The notes under the pieces are model-generated. The model searched no databases. It was not told the origin of the DNA and saw nothing but the letters and a program-made list of their open reading frames with translations. 64,000 nucleotides of DNA from Aporrectodea caliginosa. Taxonomy: Eukaryota > Annelida > Clitellata > Crassiclitellata > Lumbricidae. This document shows positions 55,115-64,000 of this stretch, one piece after another (the first letter of the stretch is position 1; every line of letters begins with the position of its first letter). The stretch spans positions 251,501 through 315,500 of the forward strand of contig JACEVL010000272.1 in NCBI GenBank assembly GCA_020284085.1, given 5' to 3'. The position numbers and the translations under genes are program-made.

Positions 55115-55140
55115 ACTAGCATCATCATTATCACCATCAT
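55115..55140. repeat. (ATC)n-type tract upstream of gene 5
   Basis: ATCATCATTATCACCATCAT, in the same relative place as the microsatellites before the other copies, probably within the 5'UTR intron. Confidence 0.45.
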
Positions 55141-55275
55141 TTTTAGTCTAGTCATTAGGCTGGAGTGAAAATGTAAAAATATTTCCATTAAACGTTTTCT
55201 AAAAGTGATGAAAAGTTGCCAGCATGTAGGTTAATATAGTGTTGAAAATATTTTTGATTTTACTTTGTATCTTCT

Positions 55276-55279
55276 GCTG

Positions 55280-55310
<31 letters not shown>

Positions 55311-55350
55311 TAACTTATGTGTGTGTATGTATGTGTATGTATGTATGCTT
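55276..55350. repeat. (TATG)n microsatellite
   Basis: TGTATGTATGTATG tract with TGTG interruptions. Confidence 0.8.
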
Positions 55351-55857
55351 GAAAACATAATAATATGCTTGCCTCTACCGTCGGTGAAATTTTTCATATA
55401 TAAACTTGTTTGGAAAATCTCCATAAATTATTATTCTTACTTAAACTAAATATCGTCGAGCAGTTACTAATTTATGAAATACACATTCAAATCAGAATCC
55501 AGTGATGTGATGCATTTTTAATATTTCCAGGGATTGCGCATTAATTGAGTTTATATGAATTGCACGTATGCGGTTTTTGCAGAATAACAATTTATACAGC
55601 AGCAGAGAACAGAACAGAAAATGATGATCGGCTCAGTTGATGGTTCACCTACAAATGCACTGGTCAATAAAGAACTGCAAAACGTCAGAGAACGTGAACG
55701 ACAAGAGACATTCAGAGTCGAATCCCAAGCATCTATTGTAGCTTCTTTCTCTGAGTCAAAAGCCGTCCCCAAAAACACATGAAAGCACTTAATCATCCGA
55801 TATAGAATGCATTAGTGATAGCGACGAATCTGAATCAACAAGCGACAAATACACAAA

Positions 55858-56091
55858 ATGTCGTCGGACGTCATCGCAACAGAGAAGGAACCTGACGAAT
55901 GTGGCCAAGTTTCGGATAGATATGCCATATCAGATGGGGCAGTTGCGGAAATCGCATCTGGTGTGATACAGGATTATGGAATTGTAACGCCTAATGTGTG
56001 CAAAGACGTCATTGACTGGACCGAAATTAGGAGAGAACGAAAGAGGTGCCGAAGCTCTGCTAAGGCAGGATGTGACCGCGCCTCTGAATAG
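55858..56091 (+). CDS. unrecognised conserved-looking fragment
   Basis: A 77-codon frame with RYAISDGAVAEIASGVIQDY and KDVIDWTEIRRERKRCR. It has a low-complexity acidic lead-in just upstream in another frame (SDSDESESTSDKY), suggesting a frameshifted larger protein. The composition (a helix rich in Ala/Ile and a basic end) looks like a real protein segment, perhaps from a repeat-borne gene, but I do not recognise the family with confidence. A LINE-type end and a (GATAC)n tail follow at once, so it may be TE-associated. No start-site evidence. Confidence 0.35.
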   Translation: MSSDVIATEKEPDECGQVSDRYAISDGAVAEIASGVIQDYGIVTPNVCKDVIDWTEIRRERKRCRSSAKAGCDRASE

Positions 56092-56155
56092 CTAGTAGGC
56101 TATTGTAAGAGGCGCTTTACAAATTCTCAGATACGATACGATACGATACGATGTG
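56080..56155 (+). repeat. LINE-like 3' end with (GATAC)n tail
   Basis: GCGCCTCTGAATAGCTAGTA...AAGAGGCGCTTTACAAATTCTCA followed by five GATAC units. It resembles the GCGCCTCT...GCGCTATATAAA ends elsewhere in the window. Confidence 0.5.
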
Positions 56156-56257
56156 GCAGTATAATGACTGTGAGTGTTGATGCCCTTTGCATTTCTTTTA
56201 ACGGTCGAAAGGACAGAACCTTAGTTCATGATAATGTGAAGGGAGAATTGCTTCGCA

Positions 56258-56345
56258 GAATTAATTCAATCATTCATTTAGGAAATTTGTATAGCGCCTC
56301 TTCAAGATGCCAACTCAGAGGCATTCTCAGCCCAGTCACGACTAA
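56258..56345 (-). repeat. LINE 3'-end fragment, reversed
   Basis: AATTCAATCATTCATTTAGGAAATTTGTATAGCGCCTCTTCAAGATGCC, the reversed counterpart of the LINE ends, as at 25763-25850. Confidence 0.5.
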
Positions 56346-57407
56346 AGATAACGAACTCAGTCAGTTAGTAAAAAGCAGGTGGCTTATTCAGGGGCAGTAA
56401 CCGGAGGGGCCAACAACTCCACCCTAACGTATATATCTGTACGTTTGTGTACAATGTACGTTCGCATGTATGAAAGCTTTCACGTAGACGCAGCTTTTCT
56501 TATACTATAATTTGAATGGAGGAGGTCTTCACTAATCGCCTCACGCAGGCAAGTAAGATGAACCAGCGAACTCGCATCCAAGATTAGCAGTTAACACGTA
56601 ACAGTTACACCAAGTAGAACACTTGAAGCAACCGGTTGCGCTCATCGACCGATTATTCTCAGGTTAACTATGAACTTTAATGCATCCAAAAGTCTGGATA
56701 CTGTCACAGATTGAGTCCGGATACTATCGGAAGAAGAAGAAAACAACTAACCCAAAACGGACAGATGAAATTTGCAACAAATTGAGGCGAAACATTGATC
56801 TAGAAAATAGTGGTCCCAACTTCTTCCTCTGCTTCAAAATTGTTGTTCGATTAACATGGAAAATGTATGGAAGTATTCCAGCTCATGTTAAATTTTATGT
56901 GAATTGTTTATCTACTGTACCCATAGGTGGCGTGCTGCAGCCCAATCCAAAACGTGGTGGTTGCATTGCGCAATCCGAATCCATAGAAAATTAGTCCTGT
57001 AAACTCTGCGAACCGAATCCACGTTTTTCAGTCTGCAGAGGGTGATTAATTTTCATTGACCAAGCAGGCTAAGTTATGGGTGAATATCGTGAATATTATG
57101 AGCATTTTGTGAATAGTAAATGGATCCAGTTACCATAAAGGTACATGAGGGTGACAATGAACATTGACCAAAACCGTTTTAAGTCAGCTAACAATTTAAG
57201 GACTAACTTCAAATATGCATACAGATTTTGAAACAAATGCTGCAAACAACTAGTTTGCGAAATCAGTTTAGAAACCAATTAGTATTAGAGAACAGCATAA
57301 TAATTATTATAGAATTCGATACATCAGCTTTCCGCCAACTAAAACTTATGAGTCAATGCGAGACCAATGAGGAGGAATAAGGCTGTTCGGTTTATTTACG
57401 ATTTGCA
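56346..57407. other. no recognisable feature
   Basis: Short open frames only. The frame at 56680-56994 (+) resembles nothing I know. Confidence 0.35.
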
Positions 57408-58168
57408 AACGCCAACATTTCCGTTCGATGAAATTTTGATGACTATTACAAATCGGAAATCTTCAAGGAATTCACGAAGTGTTTTACATGTGTATCAGAG
57501 AACCGATCCATGTAATAAATTCAAAGCCCCAAATAAAAAAACTGTTCCGAGTAAAGACAATATCATTGAATTGCTGGTGGAATATTCCTTAGAAATCATG
57601 ACATCATTTTACAATTCGATCTGGTATTAATTGCAACGCTGCTGACTGCTACCGTGCTGCTTATTTATACAAGTGTCGTAAATATCCTGAAGTCTTGCAA
57701 TTGTGTGAACGAATTCTCGACGAGTCAGATCTTCAGAGAGGTTTGAAGGGCGTTACATTTGCAAATGTTATGGTGGTGCCACCAGTTGACTCTTATTTCG
57801 ACAGAGACATCCAGTGTTTGCTTGGAATTCACACACTTTTTTGCTATCTCTCGCCTTTAAATTAAAATTTGAAGAAAATAGAACTCAATGCTAAATTGAC
57901 CTTTCAACAGTTTTTTGCCCAGAAAATTTACTCTGACAAGTCTTTACTTTTGATCGTTCTTCAGGATTCTTATATTACGAAGTGCCATTATTTTGTTGGG
58001 CGACATTTTCTGGCAAGATATTTGAAACTGAGATGTCTTATGGACTGTAATCATCCAAGCTCTGAAATGAATTTGGAAGTTGTGGCTCTGAAAAGCCATC
58101 TTCCATTTGAACACATCATACGTTGCTTCTTTCAACAGAAATGTCGACAACTTCAGAATGGCTATTAA
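57408..58168 (+). pseudogene. cGLR/Mab-21-like pseudogene fragment (C-terminal third)
   Basis: Subfamily A sequence from PTFPFDEILMTITNRKSSR to the natural C-terminus (HLPFEHIIRCFFQQK, stop at 58166-58168). Lesions: loss of about 11 nt near 57625 after SFYNSIW, shifting the frame into INCNAADCYRAAYLYKCRKY, and a GAA-to-TAA nonsense change at 57863-57865 in the LSPLNED motif. The NTase and Mab-21 lobes are missing. It is not expected to be translated into anything useful. It lies head-to-head with the intact gene at 52194-55088 and in tandem with the next fragment. Confidence 0.85.
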
Positions 58169-58321
58169 TGCAGCAGCGTTTAGATTGTAGAAAACCATTA
58201 CAGACTAATGAAGTAATTATCACGTGTTAATGCAGCGGAATAGAAGTGACTTGTTCAGTTGTTTTGACAATTAATGTTTAAGTAGCCTATATTATGTCAC
58301 AATTTTCATCAGTCAACCGTT

Positions 58322-58800
58322 TGGTTATAACGAGGAGAAAGAAAGGCGGAATGCAGGATGCTTGTTTTACATCGAAAACATTGTAAGAATGTTTGGATAT
58401 CATCTGTTTTTCAGGCAGATACAAGATTATTTCACAGTAGGCCTACGATAGGAGACACTATCTTCTTGGTATGCCTCTTATCTTACGTCTTTGCTCACTA
58501 TTTAATAATTTCATCTGAAGTACAATTTCCGTTTGATGAAATTCTAATGACTATAGCAAATCGGAAATGTTCCGTGTAGGCCTATTAAAAACTATCGATT
58601 TGATAAGTCAGAAGCGCCAAGTAGGCTAATAGCGTTTTGCAAAATGAAAAAGAATTATTCAATTCCTCATGGAATATTAAGAATCTCAAGGCTTGTCTCC
58701 CTTTTGAAGTTTTTAGCACATCATTCGTTGCTTTCTTTAAAAAAAACTTAGATAATTTCGAAGATGTTGATAAAAAAATACTGTTCAGGTTAAAGTGTGT
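58322..58800 (+). pseudogene. second cGLR/Mab-21-like pseudogene fragment
   Basis: Reads NEEKERRNAGCLFYIENIVR, then FRQIQDYF. A shifted stretch follows that aligns at the DNA level with the RRLQLLDLRLTPE region, then FAHYLIISSEVQFPFDEILM and TIANRK. After about 58680 it jumps to the C-terminal end (LKACLPFEVF, FFKKNLDNFED). So the copy has frameshifts and a deletion of much of the last third. Because it repeats segments already present at 57408-58168, it is a separate duplicate, not a continuation. Confidence 0.75.
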
Positions 58801-59670
58801 TTAATGACGACAAAATATGAATAGCAGAAGTACAAAAATTAGGCTAAATTACTTAGTTTAGTCAACTACCAAATTTCGGGATCGTACTATTAATTTCGGT
58901 AGCCCAAGGCCCGAAATAGCTAGTTTTACACAGTTTGCATAAAGTGACTCGAGTCTACACGCCCCCACCTTAAAATGTTCTGAACTATGAATGTATTCGT
59001 TATGTCCTATTTAAACGCCGTCCAATTTGATAGCCACTATGCTATATGTATCTCAGTCATTGGGTAAAGACCAAGTTATGAACTGTCTTGTAAAGTGTAC
59101 AATTTCAAGCGGACAATCTGCAGGAATTTTAGCAAATTCTTTACCTCAGGAAGCCATTCATCCAGCTGAGGGCTTGAAATATTCAGATCAATTGAGAACT
59201 TGATCACTGCTGCCTTAATAGAAGATTGCGCCGTTGATTGTTCGTTTGGTAGATCTATATGTGGAAAGGCTGACGTAGTTAAGATAACGTAGTTTAGATA
59301 AGCGGTTTTAAGTGACTCGATCAGCAAGTTCATATCCAAACTATTGGAAGGCTCGATCCCGGTTGTCTTGAGAGAGTTTATGCATATGACTGTTGAATTT
59401 TACTATACAGGAAGGCTGGCGTCAGAAAATGAAACATAAGTCAAGTGTTACGATGTCATAAAAATTATGAAAGTGTGCTAGCTATCTAATACAATACAGT
59501 AAATAAGCAGACTGTAGAGGATATTGAAATATCAAATTTAGGGCCTACTGCTCGTATTCTTCAATAAAGAAAACTTGTATGTAAAACGTAACCATTTAAA
59601 ATACTTTGAGTCTTAATAGGACAACTATTCAACAGTGTCAATCTGTGTCATTTCTACTCTATGACGTTAG
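58801..59670. other. no recognisable feature
   Basis: Unassigned. The minus-strand open frame at 59076-59339 has ordinary composition but no family resemblance that I can name. Confidence 0.35.
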
Positions 59671-59674
59671 ATCC

Positions 59675-59890
59675 GCATTAAAATCAAAGCGTGAAAAGAC
59701 GTTACCAACTTATCTGAAATTCTGCAACAGCTCCTTGTCTTGCTACACTAGTAGCTCTTTGGAATGAACTCCCAAAAGACGTCCAACAATTTGCTCATCC
59801 TCCTATCTTTCCTGTTAATAATATCATCTCTCCTCCGATAGCACCCTCCTTTGCAGCTTTCCACAAACGACTGAAAAACGAACGCTACAA
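59675..59890 (+). mobile_element. LINE 3'-end fragment (RT C-terminus)
   Basis: Reads SALKSKREKTLPTYLKFCNS, SLWNELPKDVQQFAHPP and FAAFHKRLKNERYKL, the 'LWN.LP..v' and 'sFk..lK' ending of L2/CR1-type RTs. No tail was identified. Confidence 0.65.
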
Positions 59891-60224
59891 ACTATCCCAG
59901 GGGCGCCGTTAGGCGTACGCACTTACGCAAATGCGTACATCGCTGAAAGGCTAAGAAGTGACAAATTGCAAATGAAAAAAGTGAAATCTCTATTGTTGGC
60001 ATTGGCGCCCAAATACCTAGCCACGCCGCTCAATATAGTGTCTAGAATGATTTTACCCACCATATAGGTCTGTACTTGGCTGAGTAACTGTAATATGTAC
60101 CTGTTTTTATGCATATTTTTGGCAATGATTTAAAAAAATTAATCCCGGATGTTGAAGAATTAAAAAAAACTAAAAAATTAATATTCTTAATATTCGTTGG
60201 CCAGTTTTAATATAATAAAATAAA

Positions 60225-62315
60225 ATAATTAGAAAATATGACTTAGAAAATAATTACAAAATATGACTTAGAAAATATGATTTAGAAAATAAGACTTAGA
60301 AAATAATTAGAAAACATCACTTAGAAATAATTAGAAAATATGACTTAGAAAATAATTAGAAAATATGACTTAGAAAATATGACTTAGAAAATATGACTTA
60401 GAAAATAATTAGAAAATATGACTTAGAAAATATGACTTAGAAAATAATTAGAAAATATGACTTAGAAAATATGACTTAGAAAATAATTAGAAAATATGAC
60501 TTAGAAAATAATTAGAAAATATGACTTAGAAAATATGACTTAGAAAATAATTAGAAAATATGACTTAGAAAATATGACCTAGAAAATAATTAGAAAATAT
60601 GACTTAGAAAATAATTAGCAAATAATGACTTAGAAAATAATTAGAAAATATGTCTTAGAAAATAATTAGAAAATATGACTTAGAAAATAATTAGAAAATA
60701 TGATTTAGAAAATAATTAGAAAATATGACTTAGAAAATATGACTTAGAAAATAATTAGAAAAAATGACTTAGAAAATATGACTTAGAAAACAATTAGAAA
60801 ATATGACTTAGAAAATAATTAGAAAATATGACTTAGAAAATAATTAGAAAATATGACTTAGAAAATATGACTTAGAAAATAATTAGAAAATATGACTTAG
60901 AATATATGACCTAGAAAATAATTAGAAAATATGACTTAGAAAATAATTAGCAAATAATGACTTAGAAAATAATTAGAAAATATGACTTAGAAAATATGAC
61001 TTAGAAAACAATTAGAAAATATGACTTAGAAAATAATTAGAAAATATGTCTTAGAAAATAATTAGAAAATATGACTTAGAAAATAATTAGAAAATATGAC
61101 TTAGAAAATAATTAGAAAACATCACTTAGAAAATAATTAGAAAATATGACTTAGAAAATAATTAGAAAATATGACTTAGAACATAATTAGAAAATATGAC
61201 TTAGAAAATATGATTTAGAAAATAAGACTTAGAAAATAATTAGAAAACATCACTTAGAAAAATTTAGAAAATATGACTTAGAAAATAATTAGAAAATATG
61301 ACTTAGAAAATATGACTTTGAAAATAATTAGAAAATATGACTTAGAAAATATGACTTAGAAAATATGACTTAGAAAATAATTAGAAAATATGACTTAGAA
61401 AATATGACTTAGAAAATAATTAGAAAATATGACTTAGAAAATAATTAGAAAATATGACTTAGAAAACAATTAGAAAATATGACTTAGAAAATAATTAGAA
61501 AATATGACTTAGACAATAATTAGAAAATATGACTTAGAAAATATGATTTAGAAAATATGACTTAGAAAATATGACCTAGAAAATAATTAGAAAATAAGAC
61601 TTAGAAAATATGACTTAGAAAATAATTAGAAACTATGACTTTGAAAATAATTAGAAAATATGACTTAGAAAATAATTAGAAAATATGACTTAGAAAATAA
61701 TTAGAAAATATGACTTAGAAAATATGACTTAGAAAATAATTAGAAAATATGACTTAGAAAATATGACCTAGAAAATAATTAGAAAATATGACTTAGAAAA
61801 TAATTAGCAAATAATGACTTAGAAAATAATTAGAAAATATGTCTTAGAAAATAATTAGAAAATATGACTTAGAAAATAATTAGAAAATATGACTTAGAAA
61901 AAAATTAGAAAACATCACTTAGAAAATAATTAGAAAATATGACTTAGAACATAATTAGAAAATATGACTTAGAAAATAATTAGAAAATATGATTTAGAAA
62001 ATAATTAGAAAATATGACTTAGAAAATATGACTTAGAAAATAATTAGAAAATATGACTTAGAAAATATGACTTAGAAAACAATTAGAAAATAATTAGAAA
62101 ATATGACTTAGAAAATAATTAGAAAATATGACTTAGAAAATAATTAGAAAATAATTAGAAAATAACTAGAAAATATGACTTAGAAAATAATTAGAAAATA
62201 TGACTTAGAAAATAATTAGAAAATATTACTTAGAAAATAATTAGAAAATATGACTTAGACAATAATTAGAAAATATGACTTAGAAAATATGACTTAGAAA
62301 ATATGACATGGAACT
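60225..62315 (+). repeat. two-word satellite array
   Basis: About 2.1 kb made almost wholly of two short words that share a seven-base start: an 11-mer AGAAAATAATT and a 14-mer AGAAAATATGACTT, in irregular order. Variants include GATTT, GTCTT, GACCT and CATCACTT forms. Rare-variant blocks recur: a GACCT word, then AGCAAATAATGACTT, then a GTCTT word, with AGCAAAT at 60617, 60949 and 61806. This indicates duplication of larger blocks. No ORF of note. Confidence 0.95.
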
Positions 62316-62603
62316 AGTGCGAAAATAATTTTATATATATTTCCGATACACTCTCTCACATATCTGTTACCAGACTTCAAATTTTTACACCGGATACTAA
62401 ATATGATGCCTTACTATCCACGTGCAATATTTAATCTTATATATATATAACTTTGAATTTCTTAATTACAGTGATTGACTGCAATTTCTTTCGATTGAAA
62501 GCAAGACGTGATGCTATCTAGTAGCCAGAGGCGGTAATTGTTGACACAGAGCCATTCAAGAGGTTGTTTCCTTTTGATTTTAAATTCAATGATAATATCT
62601 TAA

Positions 62604-63567
62604 CCCTAGGGCTACCAAGCTTTTGTGACGTTGGCTACCAAGGGGGTTGAGAAGACCGCCCCCTGGATTTCGTGTTGGGTTTCACATATCATAACTTGTA
62701 ATACACCAATGGTTTCAGCATTCAATTCTGTTCAGAATGGTATATTTAGTTGTACATTATGTGAATGCACCTCGAAATTACATCATTTTTAACAAAGGAA
62801 CCAATAATTAGCGATATTTTATATTATTGCGTACATTTTGTACTTTTTGGATAAACAAATATACGATTATGTGTGTTTTGAAACTGATCTGTGTATCCAA
62901 GATACACAAATACATACCTACACATGTTTATATACGTATAAATATGCATCCACACATATATACATGTACATGTGTGCATGCATACATGTACAATGCTGCA
63001 TTCAGCCATTTTCACACAGATTACGCGTATTATTATTTATTTTGATCACTTCCGGTTTTCAAAAGACAAACATGTAAGTATGCAAATGAAGCCCTACATT
63101 CCCTCTAAGGAATGGTATATTTGTTTCTCTTCCAGGAAGACAAATGAATACGCTACAGACAAAAACTAAGGGGGAGTCCTTTCATTCAGCCATTTTTCAC
63201 TCATATTACGGGTATTATTATTTATTTTGATCACTTTCGGTTTACAAAAGACAAACATTTAAGCAAGCAAATGAAGCCCTACATACCCTCTAAAGAATGG
63301 TATATTTGTTTCTCTTCCAGGAAGAAAAATGAGTACGCTATAGACGAAAACTAGGGGGGTCGTATCAACCCCCACTGGTACCTCGGGTATATCGGGTGTA
63401 ACTTTTGAATGGAGTCAGATATCACAATGATGTTTACCTAAAAATGTACGCAACAGATCCTGCTACAGCTACCTAAAATATCAAAATTATATTCTACATG
63501 GAACTAGTTTTCGAAGCAAAAAACCTAGGGGGGTCGTAATAACCCCCCCCCCTTGGTAGCCCGAGGG
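62604..63567 (+). mobile_element. piggyBac-like MITE, copy 3
   Basis: TTAA at 62600-62603 and 63568-63571. Starts CCCTAGGGCTACCAAG and ends CTTGGTAGCCCGAGGG (one mismatch as inverted complements). The body is highly similar to 23317-24257. The internal TTATTATTTATTTTGATCACTT segment is present twice (about 63025-63055 and 63215-63240). No transposase. Confidence 0.85.
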
Positions 63568-63571
63568 TTAA

Positions 63572-63865
63572 ATATGAACCACATGATAGTCGGAAACAGG
63601 ATAGTGCAGGAAAACAAACAAGTAATAAAAACAGTAATAAAAAAATCATTGATACACAGCATGTTAGCGTTTGCTAAGACTACATTGTTACTTGCAAGAG
63701 TTGACCTACAGTACATTGCCTGCAATTCGAAAATAAGAGGTGCAATATTTATGGTACGGGTTTCCTAACAGTTTCCATTTTAGGCCTACAATATCACTTT
63801 AGCCTACTTGGATGCTTCTTCAAATATGCAAAGGAGAAAATGAAGACGCTTATATGTATAATAAT
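63572..63865. other. unassigned spacer
   Basis: Short open frames only; nothing recognised. Confidence 0.3.
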
Positions 63866-64000
63866 TGCTTACGCCCCGTGTAGAAATTAAATAGGGACCT
63901 AAAACGTTTTCAATGAATTTATCGGATGAGATCATTCACCGCCGCCGCCTGTTTGAATGGATGACACGTCATTTAATGTCCCCCATGTACGGACCATGCC
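63866..64000 (+). mobile_element. retro-like repeat, copy C, cut by the window edge
   Basis: GCTTACGCCCCGTGTAG resembles the start of copy B (44910). ATCGGATGAG...CACC-CCG...TTTGAATGGA-G resembles about 33540-33600 of copy A. It runs off the right end. Confidence 0.5.

Noticed and set aside
60225..62315. CRISPR-like array
   Set aside because: The repeats are contiguous short words without unique spacers, in an animal genome.
1..64000. tRNA or rRNA genes
   Set aside because: None was recognised by eye on either strand; a dedicated covariance-model search was not possible.

Overview
The window is animal nuclear DNA, most likely from a marine invertebrate. It is AT-rich and packed with decayed non-LTR retrotransposons (CR1/L2-like), a Ty1/copia remnant, piggyBac-, Mutator- and hAT-like elements and satellites. 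The only host-type genes I can support belong to one family. The phylum cannot be fixed from sequence alone; the Mab-21/cGAS-like family seen here is known to be expanded in cnidarians, molluscs, lancelets and ambulacrarians.

The central feature is a dispersed cluster of Mab-21/cGAS-like nucleotidyltransferase genes (cGLR type). There are five near full-length copies of about 920-1000 codons: 6169-9165(-), 19652-22535(-), 34841-37695(+), 43664-47301(-, broken) and 52194-55088(-). There are also three degenerate fragments: 5346-5763(-), 57408-58168(+) and 58322-58800(+). Each long copy has the NTase Gly-Ser motif, a following D-x-D, a third Asp just before a CPQWP motif, the Mab-21 C-lobe, and an unusually long C-terminal half of about 550-600 residues that looks like TPR-type helices. 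Coding parts are uninterrupted, and each start codon sits directly behind a plausible splice acceptor, with a TCA/ATG-type microsatellite upstream, which suggests a short 5'UTR intron. Two subfamilies are visible. A includes 6169-9165, 34841-37695, 52194-55088 and all three fragments. B includes 19652-22535 and 43664-47301.

The copies are at different stages of birth and death. 52194-55088 looks intact. 6169-9165 is open but its ancestral ATG is CTG. 34841-37695 has one mid-gene frame break. 19652-22535 has a one-base insertion near its 3' end. 43664-47301 has a nonsense codon and a retroelement insertion flanked by an ~80-bp target duplication. The fragment at 5346-5763 and its 3' flank form an inverted segmental duplicate of the 3' end and flank of 34841-37695.

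Layout: 1-3280 flank remnants and a piggyBac-like MITE; 3280-9165 duplicated flank, LINE, pseudogene and gene 1; 9.3-11.8 kb decayed CR1-like LINE; 12-19 kb MITEs, LINE ends and microsatellites; 19.6-23.1 kb gene 2; 23.3-30.1 kb MITE, piggyBac, copia and LINE remnants; 31-34.6 kb palindromic repeats and a retro-like repeat with a nested Mutator-like MITE; 34.8-38.6 kb gene 3 and flank; 39.6-43.3 kb LINE and repeats; 43.7-47.8 kb pseudogene 4; 48-52 kb mostly featureless with a minisatellite; 52.2-55.1 kb gene 5; 55.8-58.8 kb fragments; 60.2-62.3 kb two-word satellite; 62.6-63.6 kb third MITE; start of another retro-like repeat at the right edge.
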